Source: Fluviicola taffensis DSM 16823
GTDB taxonomy: Bacteria; Bacteroidota; Bacteroidia; Flavobacteriales_D; Crocinitomicaceae
NCBI RefSeq assembly: GCF_000194605.1
Contig: NC_015321.1
Location: forward strand, 3,162,001-3,226,000
Direction of reading: 5' to 3'
Length of the DNA stretch: 64,000 nt
Program-made: the position numbers and the translations under genes
In this document: one piece after another, positions 8,447-17,782 of the stretch
Layout of the letters: each line of letters starts with the position of its first letter
How positions within the stretch are numbered: the stretch's first letter is position 1
Notes under the pieces: model-generated
Told to the model about the DNA's origin: nothing
The model's input: only the letters and a program-made list of their open reading frames with translations
Databases searched by the model: none

Positions 8447-10789
8447 TTAGAATTTATAGCTAACACCCAAACTTGGTAGTATTGGGAATTGGTAGATTTT
8501 AGCATTTGTAACACGATTCACATAGAATATGTTTTTTCTATTATATGCATTCGTTACAGCTGCAACAATTTCTAGTTCTGTTTTATTCTTGAATTTAAAC
8601 TGCTTTTTAACTGTAATATCTAATCTGTGGTATGTTGGAAGTCTTTTTGAATTAAATTCTCCTAACAAGACGCCAACACCTGAAGAATTACTTGTCGTAT
8701 AATCTGTAGTTACACCTTGATCAAAATTTTCTTGTTGATAGAATCCAGAAGTAGGAGTAAATGGTAAGCCAGAACCAAAATTCCAACGAATATTTACCTC
8801 TAAATCTTTCTTTTTACCAAAGGCGTAAGATGCAACGATGTTGATATTATGTCTTCTGTCAAATACTGGGGCATAAGTAGTGAATCCATCCCAACGAGTC
8901 GATTTTCCATAGGAGTAAACACCCCATAAAAACAATCTATTTAATGTATATTTCAATAAAACATCCACTCCATAAGATTTTCCGCTTTCAATCAAGAAGT
9001 TCTTTTTGTAAACATCATCTTCAAATGAAAAATCATCAATGTCTTCATATAATTTGTTTACATTGATATTACTCAATTGAGGGAAGTATTTAAAATAACC
9101 TTCTACGTTTAATGACAAGTGTTTCGTTAAATCAAACTCTGTTCCAAAAATTGCGTGCCATGAATATTGAATTCCGTTTTTAGGATTTTTCAATTTACCA
9201 CTTTCTGTAATGAAGTTTGCTTGAACATTCGTTGGTGCACTTAATAGCCCGTTAAACAAATTTACAACATCGCGATCGGTTGAAGCTGAAGTGAAGTTTT
9301 GAGAATAACGACCTCCAGAAAGTTTAATTCGAAAGAATTCAGTTGCATTGTATTTAACCCCAAGTCTAGGTTCAAAGGAGATGGTACCCAAACTAGCATA
9401 AGCTTGAACACGCATACCTGGTTGAATAACAAAACGCTTACTAACAAATTTGTAATTCACATAAGCTCCAATTTCAACGGTATTGTTTTGATCTTGAATT
9501 TTTGAAGCTACCTCATTGAATGTGACATAATCTGTTTTGAAAACATTGATTCCAATACCATAGTCAATTTGGCTTTCTTTCTTTAAAAAGTAGGAGAAGT
9601 CAAAGCCTAAATCTGTTCCAAATATAGAGCTTGTTCTTGGCTGTGAACCAACTTCCTCAAAGTTTGTTTTATAGCTAGAAGCTGTTAAATGTCCTTTAAT
9701 AAATGTTTTTCCTCCACCAGGTAATAAAATCCAAGACAAACCTCCTCCAGCTTGTTTAAAGTTTAAAGCTGCAGTAGAATTGTAATTTACTTTATCGTAG
9801 TTGTTGAATCCGAAAACAGACACCTTTGAACCTTGCCCAGTTGCAAAAGTTAGTTTTCCATAGATATCCGTGAAATTGTAAGGCAATCCATTTCCGTCAT
9901 TTACTCCGCGGTATAAATCCTTTGCAGTATAATCTAATAAAGCATGCTTAGCTGAAAAGATAAATGAGCCAGCACCAGTTCTTTTTTCATTTGCTCGATA
10001 CAATGGACCTTCAACAACTAATTTTGCTAAAAATGGAGATACAGATACTTTTCCGCCAAAATTTTTCTTATTCCCGTCTCTATAAGTAATGTCCATAACG
10101 GATGAAATTCTACCTCCGTATTTTGAATCAAATCCACCTGTATAAATGTCAACGTTCTTAATTAATTCTGTTTCGAATATGGAGAAGAAACCAATAGAGT
10201 GGAATGGGTTGTAAATGGTCATACCATCTAATAATACTTTATTTTGAATGGGTGTACCACCGCGAACATATAACTGTCCACCTTGGTCACCGGTAGTCAC
10301 AACACCAGGCGTTACTGAGAAAGCTGCAGTAATATCATTTTCGGCTCCTACTGCTGGGATTCGTTCTAATCCTTTTTTGTCTAATTTTGTTACAGACATT
10401 AAAACCTCTGTTGTTTTAGATTTTGTTTCTGCAGAAATCACGACTTCATCAATTCCTTCTGCATCCATTGGAATCAAATCAATTCTTAATTCGGTAACAC
10501 TAGATTTAGATTGAATTGTTAATTCTTTGTTGTATTCTTTGAATTCAACTGTTTGAACCTTCAGTAAATAAGTCCCTGTGTTAACTTTTGGAATTGTAAA
10601 GAACCCGTTAACATCAGAAGTTGCACCGACTATTGATTGCGATTTATCTGTGGGAATAAGTACTACTTTTTCAAATGGAACAACCTCACTGTTTTCATTG
10701 TTGAATAAAAATCCACGAATGGTATTGTCCTGTGAAAAAGAATAAATTGAAATGGTTAAAAATATAACTAGAGAGAGAAATTGTTTCAT
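8447..10789 (-). CDS. TonB-dependent receptor with carboxypeptidase-like N-terminal domain
   Basis: From the ATG at 10789 (MKQFLSLVIFLTISIYSFSQ) the protein has 780 residues; an ATG at 10801 would add MVKL in front of the signal peptide. After the signal peptide comes a CarboxypepD_reg-like domain (residues about 22-105: TIRGFLFNN, GATSDVNGFFTIPKV), then the plug (GVVTTGDQGGQLYVRGGTPIQNKVLLDGMTIY, split motif) and a 22-strand barrel ending in FPILPSLGVSYKF. It imports an unknown ligand across the outer membrane using TonB energy. No SusD-like lipoprotein is next to it, so a glycan locus is not indicated. It is a single-gene unit with its own terminator. Confidence 0.92.
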   Translation of the reverse strand: MKQFLSLVIFLTISIYSFSQDNTIRGFLFNNENSEVVPFEKVVLIPTDKSQSIVGATSDVNGFFTIPKVNTGTYLLKVQTVEFKEYNKELTIQSKSSVTELRIDLIPMDAEGIDEVVISAETKSKTTEVLMSVTKLDKKGLERIPAVGAENDITAAFSVTPGVVTTGDQGGQLYVRGGTPIQNKVLLDGMTIYNPFHSIGFFSIFETELIKNVDIYTGGFDSKYGGRISSVMDITYRDGNKKNFGGKVSVSPFLAKLVVEGPLYRANEKRTGAGSFIFSAKHALLDYTAKDLYRGVNDGNGLPYNFTDIYGKLTFATGQGSKVSVFGFNNYDKVNYNSTAALNFKQAGGGLSWILLPGGGKTFIKGHLTASSYKTNFEEVGSQPRTSSIFGTDLGFDFSYFLKKESQIDYGIGINVFKTDYVTFNEVASKIQDQNNTVEIGAYVNYKFVSKRFVIQPGMRVQAYASLGTISFEPRLGVKYNATEFFRIKLSGGRYSQNFTSASTDRDVVNLFNGLLSAPTNVQANFITESGKLKNPKNGIQYSWHAIFGTEFDLTKHLSLNVEGYFKYFPQLSNINVNKLYEDIDDFSFEDDVYKKNFLIESGKSYGVDVLLKYTLNRLFLWGVYSYGKSTRWDGFTTYAPVFDRRHNINIVASYAFGKKKDLEVNIRWNFGSGLPFTPTSGFYQQENFDQGVTTDYTTSNSSGVGVLLGEFNSKRLPTYHRLDITVKKQFKFKNKTELEIVAAVTNAYNRKNIFYVNRVTNAKIYQFPILPSLGVSYKF

Positions 10790-10903
10790 AAGTTTTACCA
10801 ATCTATTAAAGAAGTTCCGAAATTACATAATTAACAGTAATTAACGAGCCAAAAGTTCGAAAAATGATTAAACGGGTGGATTATTGATTGAACGGGTTTT
10901 AAT

Positions 10904-11686
10904 TCAGTTTTTACGAAGAATCTTTTTGGCTTTTTCCCAATAAATATCCATCTCATCCAAGCTCATTTCACTCATGTTTTGAGCATCATCTCGAATTAGA
11001 TCTTCCATCTTTTGAAAACGCGCTTTGAATTTTTGATTGGTAGATTCTAAAGCATCCTCTGGATTTACGTCAATAAATCGGGCGTAATTTACCAAGGAGA
11101 AGAGTACGTCGCCGAATTCATCTAGAATTTGATCCGAATCCTTATTTAACTGCGCTTCATGGAGTTCTGAAAATTCTTCAATGACTTTATTTTTGACGTC
11201 TTCCAATTCGCTCCATTCAAACCCTATTCCTTTTACTTTTTCTTGAATTCTCATGGCTTTTATCAGTGCTGGAAGTGTGTTTGGAACTCCTTCTAAAACA
11301 GATTTTTTACCTTCTTGTAACTTGATTTTTTCCCAATTGGCTTTCACTTCTTCTTCTGAATCGGCAGTGACATCACCATAAATATGTGGATGTCTGTTGA
11401 TTAGTTTATCACAAATTCCATTCAAAACGCTTGTTACATCAAACGCTCCTAGTTCAGAACCAATCTTAGAATAAAAGACCAAATGCAAGAATAAATCACC
11501 GAGTTCTCCTTTGATCCCATTCATATCATTGGCCTGAATAGAATCTGCAAGTTCATAGGTTTCTTCTATTGTCAAATGACGCAAAGATTGAATGGTTTGT
11601 TTTTTATCCCATGGACATTTCTCTCGAAGTTCATCCATAATAATTAATAAGCGCTCAAATGCAACTAATCTTGGGTCTTGATTCAT
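10904..11686 (-). CDS. mazG: Nucleoside triphosphate pyrophosphohydrolase MazG
   Basis: MazG hydrolyses (d)NTPs to monophosphate and pyrophosphate, which cleans the nucleotide pool and can lower (p)ppGpp. The 260-residue protein has the two-copy architecture of long MazG proteins. The N-terminal copy shows CPWDKKQTIQSLRHLTIEETYEL and GELGDLFLHLVFYSKI, with the metal-binding E-E-x-x-E and E-x-x-D residues. The C-terminal copy (from about residue 150) shows KNKVIEEFSELHEAQ and DEFGDVLFSLVNYARF. It is transcribed away from the PagL-like gene and has no obvious operon partner. Confidence 0.95.
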   Translation of the reverse strand: MNQDPRLVAFERLLIIMDELREKCPWDKKQTIQSLRHLTIEETYELADSIQANDMNGIKGELGDLFLHLVFYSKIGSELGAFDVTSVLNGICDKLINRHPHIYGDVTADSEEEVKANWEKIKLQEGKKSVLEGVPNTLPALIKAMRIQEKVKGIGFEWSELEDVKNKVIEEFSELHEAQLNKDSDQILDEFGDVLFSLVNYARFIDVNPEDALESTNQKFKARFQKMEDLIRDDAQNMSEMSLDEMDIYWEKAKKILRKN

Positions 11687-11735
11687 ATTATTGATTGTTA
11701 TTTCTATTCAACAAATGTACATAGAACAAAATTTG

Positions 11736-11743
11736 TAATTTTG
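11736..11743 (+). promoter_or_regulatory. Putative -7 element for the PagL-like gene
   Basis: TAATTTTG matches the Bacteroidota -7 consensus TAnnTTTG and ends 4 bp before the ATG at 11748, which would imply a very short or leaderless transcript. No TTG is found at the usual -33 distance, so support is weak. Confidence 0.3.
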
Positions 11744-11747
11744 AATT

Positions 11748-12851
11748 ATGAAACTTGTGATGCTATTTTTTTTGCTACCTATAGTTCTCTTTGGTCAAGA
11801 GTCTAAAAAGGATAGTTGGGAGTTTTCTGTAAAAGGTAAATCCGGATTCTTGGCAGCACATAGAGGAACGATGGGGCATTTAGCAAAAGATAGACTTTTA
11901 GCAGGTGAATTTTCTTTTTATAAGCGAGTGCGTTCGAAGAGCTGGAGTTCTGATTATAGAAATCCGTATGTTGGAATAACACTTTATGGTTCCAATCTCG
12001 GGAATCGCGACATACTAGGATATGGTTTTGGGGGATATGGTTTTGTGGAGTTTCCATGGACAAGAAGTGAAAAGTTTGTATTGACTTCAAAGGTGGGGGC
12101 TGGATTAGGTATCATTACGAAGGTTTACAACAAAGATTCAAATCCCAAAAATGTACCGATGAGTAGTTATGTGAATGCCTTAATTTGTTTGGGTGTTCAG
12201 GGTAAATGGTATGTTAAACCGAATCATGGACTGATGCTTAGTTTGGATATGACCCACTTTTCAAACGGGGCAAGTAAGGTTCCGAATTTGGGGGTAAATA
12301 TGATGTTTGTTGGATTGGGATATTCCTATACTGTTGCTAACAAAGAACCAAAGGTAGTTGATGCTAGAACTTTTCAGCATGTTCCTTTCTTCAAAAGTTG
12401 GAATGTTTCTCTTGTTGGAATTCTTTCTGAAAAACAGATTTTCCCAACGGGAGGAAAACGTTATCCAGTCTTCGCCTTAAGCGGGATGTTGTATAAACAG
12501 TTTAAACCAAAAGTTGGAATGGAAATAGCCTTAGATGTTATTTCAAAACAATCCATATTTAATTACCGGGAGTATATTCCGAAAACACAAGGTTCCATCA
12601 TTCAAGTTGGAGCGTATCTTGGTTACAATGTTCCTTTAGATCGCTTTCGATTTGTTCTTGGAATGGGAGCTTATTTGAGAGATCGATACGATCAAGATGG
12701 TCGTTTTTATCACCGTGTTGGGATGCGTTACCAATGTGAAAATGGACTCTTATTTAACTTGGTGTTAAAATCGAACTGGGCAAAAGCGGATTATGTAGAG
12801 TATGGGGTAGGTTATACCTTTAATTATAAAGCAAGGTACCATGCGAAGTAG
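11748..12851 (+). CDS. Acyloxyacyl hydrolase / PagL-like lipid A 3-O-deacylase
   Basis: The 367-residue protein has a signal peptide (MKLVMLFFLLPIVLFGQ) and the outer-membrane barrel of PagL-type lipid A deacylases. The catalytic pair of PagL, His and Ser in an H-x-S motif, is present as H170-F171-S172 in DMTHFSNGASKVPNLG, which is the family signature. This predicts removal of a 3-linked acyl chain from lipid A in the outer membrane. At 367 residues it is about twice the length of proteobacterial PagL, which is normal for Bacteroidota members with a C-terminal extension. It overlaps the next gene by 11 bp, so the two are coupled. Confidence 0.8.
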   Translation: MKLVMLFFLLPIVLFGQESKKDSWEFSVKGKSGFLAAHRGTMGHLAKDRLLAGEFSFYKRVRSKSWSSDYRNPYVGITLYGSNLGNRDILGYGFGGYGFVEFPWTRSEKFVLTSKVGAGLGIITKVYNKDSNPKNVPMSSYVNALICLGVQGKWYVKPNHGLMLSLDMTHFSNGASKVPNLGVNMMFVGLGYSYTVANKEPKVVDARTFQHVPFFKSWNVSLVGILSEKQIFPTGGKRYPVFALSGMLYKQFKPKVGMEIALDVISKQSIFNYREYIPKTQGSIIQVGAYLGYNVPLDRFRFVLGMGAYLRDRYDQDGRFYHRVGMRYQCENGLLFNLVLKSNWAKADYVEYGVGYTFNYKARYHAK

Positions 12852-13578
12852 TTTGTTGTTTTTGAGTTTATTCTCGTTGTTAGTTTCTTGTAAAAAGGCT
12901 GAAAATAGAAAATGCTTTAAGTTTATTGGAAATCAAACGACCAAAGAAATTCCGTTAGGGAATTTTGATAGACTTGATCTAAGAGAGCACGTAGAATTTG
13001 TTATTATTCAAGACTCTTTGGATAAAGTTGTATTGAAAGGAGGCGAAAATTTATTGAATTTCATTGAGGTAGAAATTATTGATGGTACATTGACTATTGA
13101 TAACAAGAATCGTTGTGGGTTTTTGAGAAATGCCAAGAAAGTGGTAGTTGCTGAAATACATTGTACAAGATTGATCAACATCCGTTTTATAGGAACTGAA
13201 CCCTTGAGTAATTTGGGAACAATTCAAACAGATTTTTTTACGTTTTACAGTCGTGATGGAGCAGGGGATGTGAATTTGAATCTAAATGCAGTTTATGTAT
13301 ATGCTGAGGCAAATCATGGCTGGTGCAATTTTACCTTATCTGGTACAACTCAATCTGCGAGTATTTTGGTTAAAAGCAATAGTTATTGTGATGTGAGTGA
13401 TTTAGTAGTCTCCGATTCGATCTACGTAGCATCTGAAACTGTTGGAGATATTAAAATCAATGCAAATAATTTGATGATTAAAGGCTACATTACTCAATCG
13501 GGAAATATTCTTTATAAAGGAACTCCGCTTGGAGTGGATGTTCTTATGAATGGAACAGGTGAAGTGAAGGCACTATAA
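12841..13578 (+). CDS. GIN-domain (DUF2807) lipoprotein
   Basis: The product is a 245-residue lipoprotein: signal peptide MRSSLLFLSLFSLLVSC with lipobox LVSC and a charged KK after the cysteine. The rest is a right-handed beta-helix of the 'head GIN domain' type (DUF2807): IPLGNFDRLDLREHVEFVII, then short repeating strands ending ILYKGTPLGVDVLMNGTGEV. These domains occur in putative adhesins and envelope proteins of Bacteroidota, with no defined function. It starts inside the 3' end of the lipid A deacylase gene and shares its downstream terminator. Confidence 0.8.
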   Translation: MRSSLLFLSLFSLLVSCKKAENRKCFKFIGNQTTKEIPLGNFDRLDLREHVEFVIIQDSLDKVVLKGGENLLNFIEVEIIDGTLTIDNKNRCGFLRNAKKVVVAEIHCTRLINIRFIGTEPLSNLGTIQTDFFTFYSRDGAGDVNLNLNAVYVYAEANHGWCNFTLSGTTQSASILVKSNSYCDVSDLVVSDSIYVASETVGDIKINANNLMIKGYITQSGNILYKGTPLGVDVLMNGTGEVKAL

Positions 13579-13590
13579 TAAAAAAAGTGA

Positions 13591-13608
13591 GTGCGCGATG
13601 CGTCGCAC
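13591..13608. repeat. REP-like hairpin remnant
   Basis: GTGCG pairs with CGCAC around CGATGCGT. The core GCGATGCGTCGC resembles the loops of the REP hairpins at 3967 and 7536, but the GTAG/CTAC head is missing. It lies just beyond a stop codon. Confidence 0.35.
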
Positions 13609-13622
13609 ACCTTCAAGAAAAT

Positions 13623-13663
13623 AAAAAAAATGCCTCCCGATAAATTCGGGAGGCATTTTTTTT
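13623..13663. terminator. Bidirectional terminator
   Basis: ATGCCTCCCGA (13630-13640) pairs perfectly with TCGGGAGGCAT (13646-13656) over a 5-nt loop, with an A-tract before and a T-tract after. It separates the convergent GIN-lipoprotein and ACT-like genes. Confidence 0.9.
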
Positions 13664-14324
13664 ATTTTCCTCTTTTCAATTGCATCAAAACTTTAAATGC
13701 TTTGTCTACATGATCTTGTTTAACGATAATCGTAAACTCGTTTGCTGTAGAAACGATTTCAACGATATTTAATCCTTCCCAAGCCAGGTGTTTCAAAATA
13801 TAGTAGTAAATACCATAGACTTCTGAGTTTACTGCTGGAAGTTTTACTGTAATAGAAGCTAAATCTCGTGTGTGAGATTTTAAGCGCTCATTGATGAGTA
13901 AATTTTCAACTCTTGGCGAAATACTTTGAGAACAAATGACCGTAGTTTCAGTAACACCTCTACAAATCGTATAGAAAATATCTGATTCGGAGTTTACCAA
14001 TTGAACTAAATCAGCTTGCTTTAAGCGCAATGATTCTGTGTTTTCAAATGTAAAATCTTCCAAGTTTGAACGAACCAAGAAATCTCCAAGTTCACCAATA
14101 ATGTTGGTGATTTTGATGTTTAAGCGATGGTAAAGTCCTGGAGACATTCTTTTGATTGCCATTACGATAGCTCCTTCCTTTACTTCTTTTCCTAAAGCTT
14201 CCTCAATTTCAGGTTTGATTTTTCTAGCTAAAGAAGAAATATTGATCAAATCATCAGTCATTGCCTCACGCAAAAACGGACTTCTACCAATGATTTCTTC
14301 GGTTATTTTTCCAATTGATAACAT
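13662..14324 (-). CDS. Conserved ACT-like domain protein
   Basis: This is a 220-residue cytoplasmic protein conserved in Bacteroidota and sometimes labelled aspartate kinase, although no kinase domain is present. The N-terminal part (MLSIGKITEEIIGRSPFLREAM, residues 1-60) is helical and resembles a winged-helix segment. The C-terminal part (about 145-220: ASITVKLPAVNSEVYGIYYY, WEGLNIVEIVSTANEFTIIV) has the beta-alpha-beta pattern of an ACT domain, as in the regulatory half of aspartokinases. A small-molecule-sensing regulator is plausible but not shown. It ends at the shared terminator. Confidence 0.6.
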   Translation of the reverse strand: MLSIGKITEEIIGRSPFLREAMTDDLINISSLARKIKPEIEEALGKEVKEGAIVMAIKRMSPGLYHRLNIKITNIIGELGDFLVRSNLEDFTFENTESLRLKQADLVQLVNSESDIFYTICRGVTETTVICSQSISPRVENLLINERLKSHTRDLASITVKLPAVNSEVYGIYYYILKHLAWEGLNIVEIVSTANEFTIIVKQDHVDKAFKVLMQLKRGK

Positions 14325-14510
14325 ATTTTGGTTTGAATTAATAGGTGTGCAAATTTACACAACTTGAACCTTAAAATGAGGGTTTTGTGTTAAAATCTGT
14401 ACGGAATGAATAAACTAATGATTTCAATGAAGAAAATCGAATATTTGATGAACATTCAGTTTTGTTTAGATTAACAAATCATTAAAGGAAAGAAATATGA
14501 TTTTTAGTGG

Positions 14511-15212
14511 TTAAATAGTTGTTTTATTTTTAACGAGATTTAAAACGAATTCCAATTGTTCCAATTCACTCATTTCCGAATTATCAAGCACTTGAGCGTC
14601 CTTAGCTTGAGTTAGCGGACTAATTGCTCGTGTGCTGTCAATGCGATCTCTGTGTTTCAAATTTTGTAGTATTTCTTCCATCGAATTCGTTTCTCCCTTT
14701 GCTTGAAGCTCCAAGAATCTTCTTTGAGCTCTAATTTCTGGCTTTGCCGTTACAAAAAGCTTTAATTGTGCGTTTGGGAAAACAACTGTTCCAATATCTC
14801 TACCATCCATAACAACTCCGCCCTTTGAGCCTAGTTCTTGCTGTTGTTTAACCAGGAAACTTCGCACTTCTTCGATAGCTGCAACTTCGCTCACAATATT
14901 TGCAACTTCGAGTTGACGAATCTCATCCGAAACATCTTCTTGGTTTAATAAGACAGCTCTGTTTCCTTTTTCATCCGCTTCGCCAAACTGAATGTTAATT
15001 TGAGGTAAAGATGAAACGACGCAGGATAAGTTGAGTTTGTGTGCACCAAGAACACATCCATTCCGAATACCGAAAAGTGCAACACAGCGATACATGGCTC
15101 CAGAATCAATGAACGTATAATTCATTTTTTGAGCAAGAGCTTTTGCCAATGTGCTTTTTCCACAAGATGAATATCCATCAATAGCGATGGTGATTTTTGA
15201 CGCATTCTGCAT
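14511..15212 (-). CDS. cmk: Cytidylate kinase
   Basis: Cmk phosphorylates (d)CMP to (d)CDP with ATP. The 233-residue protein has the P-loop GYSSCGKST near residues 13-21 (the Cys in the loop is common in Bacteroidota), the CMP-binding DSGAMYR, the GGVVMDGRDIGTVVFP block and a lid region with RRFLELQAKG and RDRIDSTRAISPL. Length and motif order fit the family. It lies in the same direction as and downstream of an outer-membrane protein gene and porQ. A terminator separates it from the former. Confidence 0.97.
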   Translation of the reverse strand: MQNASKITIAIDGYSSCGKSTLAKALAQKMNYTFIDSGAMYRCVALFGIRNGCVLGAHKLNLSCVVSSLPQINIQFGEADEKGNRAVLLNQEDVSDEIRQLEVANIVSEVAAIEEVRSFLVKQQQELGSKGGVVMDGRDIGTVVFPNAQLKLFVTAKPEIRAQRRFLELQAKGETNSMEEILQNLKHRDRIDSTRAISPLTQAKDAQVLDNSEMSELEQLEFVLNLVKNKTTI

Positions 15213-15256
15213 ACCGCGAAGTTAAGCTAAAAGTTATTTAAATGAAGTTTTTAACC

Positions 15257-15300
15257 ATAAAAAAAGGGCTTTCACCGTAGCGAAAACCCTTCATTTTTTT
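15257..15300 (-). terminator. Terminator of the outer-membrane protein gene
   Basis: On the minus strand AAGGGTTTTC pairs with GAAAGCCCTT (one G-U) over an 8-nt loop and is followed by TTTTTTTATGG. It lies between the barrel gene and cmk. Confidence 0.8.
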
Positions 15301-15316
15301 ATACTGTTCTAATTTA

Positions 15317-16021
15317 TTAGAATCTCCATCCTAGACGGAAGTTTCCGATAAAGTTATTTGCGAAAGAAGATTCTTTAACTCCTGGAGTTACTTGAACTAC
15401 TGGCACAGCAGCAGCAACAGTAGTCTCACGAGTAGCATCTTTTAAAGTTGTAGATTGGAATCCAAGACCCAACTCTAAACCTAAGTAAAAGTTTTGAGCG
15501 AAATAAAAGTCTGTACCAGCAACTAAATTTACTCCAAACATACTCGCTTTTGCAGTATATTTTTCATTGTGGTCTAATACATACACTGCATTACCTGCGA
15601 TATAATCTGCATTTGATCCTGTTTCTTTAGCAGCACCCATTCCGAATTGAATATCCAATCCTACATATGGAGATAAACGCTCAGTTCCTTTGAAATGGTA
15701 TTCACCACCAATTCCAATGTTCGTCATCGAGTTTTTAAATTCATATTTTCCAGATTCACCTGTTCCGTCAATCAATTCTTCAGCATTAATTGTTCTCTTG
15801 TTGTTGTTAAATCCAACAGTCAAACGAACTGCAAATTCAGGAATTACAAAATAACGTAAACGCAAAGCAGGAGCAGCAAATTGAAGGTTTGTTCCACCTC
15901 CAAGACCAGCAGTTAATCCCATTTGACCCTCAATAGAGAAAGGATTTCCTTCAGTTGGCTTTTGAGCCATTACAGCAGTGGAAAGAATAATTCCACCTAA
16001 TAGTAAACTTAACTTTTTCAT
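15317..16021 (-). CDS. Outer-membrane beta-barrel protein
   Basis: A 234-residue secreted protein: signal peptide MKKLSLLLGGIILSTAVMAQ, then alternating strands (LRLRYFVIPEFAVRLTVGF, MTNIGIGGEYHF, FYLGLELGLGFQ) and a C-terminal aromatic residue (NFRLGWRF), the usual end of outer-membrane barrels. The pattern fits an 8- to 10-stranded OmpW/OmpX-like barrel. The role is unknown. It has its own terminator, and the 138-bp gap upstream may hold its promoter. High abundance is possible but not shown. Confidence 0.7.
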   Translation of the reverse strand: MKKLSLLLGGIILSTAVMAQKPTEGNPFSIEGQMGLTAGLGGGTNLQFAAPALRLRYFVIPEFAVRLTVGFNNNKRTINAEELIDGTGESGKYEFKNSMTNIGIGGEYHFKGTERLSPYVGLDIQFGMGAAKETGSNADYIAGNAVYVLDHNEKYTAKASMFGVNLVAGTDFYFAQNFYLGLELGLGFQSTTLKDATRETTVAAAVPVVQVTPGVKESSFANNFIGNFRLGWRF

Positions 16022-16159
16022 ATTATAAATTATTATTGGTTGGTACGAAATTACGGATTAAATAAATCGGTGTAAACAAAAAATGTCAACAAATTACAGT
16101 TAACAACTTAAGATTAAGTTCTAATTATTCGTGTAAAATAGTCAAATTCAAGGAGGTGT

Positions 16160-17185
16160 TTACTTTTTTGAAAGTAGAAAATTTAATGTTAATCCATGCT
16201 GTCCACCAGCAGCAGAGTAGATGTACCAACCGTAATCAATACTGAATCGTTTAAATGCAAAACCAGCTCCAAAACTGAACCCAGCTAAACCTCCTCGTCC
16301 TACGATTGCGAGTTCTTTTCTTCGTTGATAATCGAAAGCAGTGCTAAGGTGGAATTTTTTGCCAATCAAAATTTCTAGTTGAATTTTTGCATGTCGGGCT
16401 AAATTTTCAAAGAACCCCGCTTTTTTTACTTGAATAGAGTCTCCCGTTAATGGATCTATCCGACCTTGTGCATTTGGATCATTGTAAGCCAAATTCCATT
16501 TTTGCAAGTGCTGTGCTACCAAGCTAAATCTAAATGGGGCGTGTTTCAATTTATGAGAAATACCTAATTGAACTTCCAATGGTAGTGGATTTCTTTCTTT
16601 GGTATATCCTTTCCATTGTGCTCCTAAGTTTTTAATGACTCCAACAAGGGTTAAGTTTCTTGCTGAATCTCTGTAAAGTCCTGCAATATCTAAGCTTGTT
16701 CCAAATGCGGTGTAAGAATCTAATTGTGAATAGAGAATGTTGAATGTTGCACCAACAGACATTCGTTGGTTAAAAGCATGTTGCGCGCTGGCACCAAGTA
16801 TGAAATCTCCAGGTGAAAAAGTTCCACTTTCAATTCCCAATTCGTCTGTACGCTTCATTTTCCCATAAGCTGTATACCGAAAATTGAGCATACCCATGGT
16901 TTTGTGAATTTTGCGGGCATAGGTGAGTGCTCCTGTATTAACGCCACTACTCATGATGGTTTGGTTGAACCCAAATTTACCGTTCATTTGATCATTCAAA
17001 ATCGCAGGATTGTTTAATGCCAAGTTTAAATCGCTGTCATAAATGGTTATAGCATCACCTCCAAGCCCCATGGTGCGGGCATTGTACTGAGTATTTAAAT
17101 TTTGAAATGCATATTTCCCTCCAGTTTGTGCTTGGGTAAGCATAGGAGCTAGAAATAGTATTACAAGTCGCAGTTTATAATTCAT
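16160..17185 (-). CDS. porQ: Type IX secretion system protein PorQ
   Basis: PorQ is an outer-membrane barrel needed for type IX secretion, together with PorU, PorV and PorZ in the attachment complex that anchors CTD proteins. The 341-residue product has a signal peptide (MNYKLRLVILFLAPMLTQAQ), the conserved start of the mature part (YAFQNLNTQYNARTMGLGGD, AITIYDSDLNLALNNPAIL), and a barrel ending in FSIDYGWYIYSAAGGQHGLT. Its neighbour cmk is often near porQ in this group. The window contains several possible clients: the DUF1501 protein, the 1701-residue protein and two remnants. The phosphoesterase gene lies 15 bp upstream on the same strand. Confidence 0.88.
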   Translation of the reverse strand: MNYKLRLVILFLAPMLTQAQTGGKYAFQNLNTQYNARTMGLGGDAITIYDSDLNLALNNPAILNDQMNGKFGFNQTIMSSGVNTGALTYARKIHKTMGMLNFRYTAYGKMKRTDELGIESGTFSPGDFILGASAQHAFNQRMSVGATFNILYSQLDSYTAFGTSLDIAGLYRDSARNLTLVGVIKNLGAQWKGYTKERNPLPLEVQLGISHKLKHAPFRFSLVAQHLQKWNLAYNDPNAQGRIDPLTGDSIQVKKAGFFENLARHAKIQLEILIGKKFHLSTAFDYQRRKELAIVGRGGLAGFSFGAGFAFKRFSIDYGWYIYSAAGGQHGLTLNFLLSKK

Positions 17186-17200
17186 ATGGGGAGATAACGC

Positions 17201-17722
17201 TTATTTTTTGTCTTCATTGTTTAAACTTGATCTTTTTCCAAATTCAATCACTTCCATTTGTTCTATTTTTGACCCATTGATTTGAAAACGAAGCGCGGTT
17301 TGTATGGAGTGAAAACCTTTATTTCCACAAGCTCCAGGATTTAGCCATAATAAATTTTTGCTTTTGTCTTGTTGAACCAATAGAACATGTGAATGACCAC
17401 AAACAAAGATAGTTGGTTTTGTTTGATGAATGTATTCCAATGCATGTTTGCTATATCTACCCGGCCTTCCAGCAATATGTGTCATTGAAACAGAAACATC
17501 CTCTATCTGAAAGTTTAAATATTCTGGAAATTCAGAGCGAATCTGTTGGTCATCAATATTCCCAAAAATGGCTCTCAATGGCTTAAAAGCTTTCAAATGA
17601 TCTGTAACTTCCAAGCTTCCAATATCACCCGCATGCCAAATTTCATCCACATCTTTGAATAATTCAAAAACGCGCTCTGGGAGAAATCCATGTGTGTCTG
17701 ATAATAAACCAATTTTTACCAT
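17201..17722 (-). CDS. YfcE/MJ0936-type metallophosphoesterase
   Basis: A 173-residue cytoplasmic phosphodiesterase of the calcineurin-like superfamily, YfcE/MJ0936 group. All metal-binding motifs are visible: LLSDTHG (D8, H10), HAGDIGS, FGNIDD, a His in MTHIAG, and CGHSHV. These enzymes hydrolyse phosphodiesters in vitro; the natural substrate is not known. It lies 15 bp upstream of porQ and probably shares its transcript. Confidence 0.9.
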   Translation of the reverse strand: MVKIGLLSDTHGFLPERVFELFKDVDEIWHAGDIGSLEVTDHLKAFKPLRAIFGNIDDQQIRSEFPEYLNFQIEDVSVSMTHIAGRPGRYSKHALEYIHQTKPTIFVCGHSHVLLVQQDKSKNLLWLNPGACGNKGFHSIQTALRFQINGSKIEQMEVIEFGKRSSLNNEDKK

Positions 17723-17782
17723 TCTGATAGTTGAATTACTACAAAACTAAACATTTTGTCAAATTGAAAATTGAAAATGAAC

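Noticed and set aside
11803..12090. Minus-strand frame inside the PagL-like gene
   Set aside because: It overlaps a well-supported signal-peptide protein and shows no domain or start context of its own.
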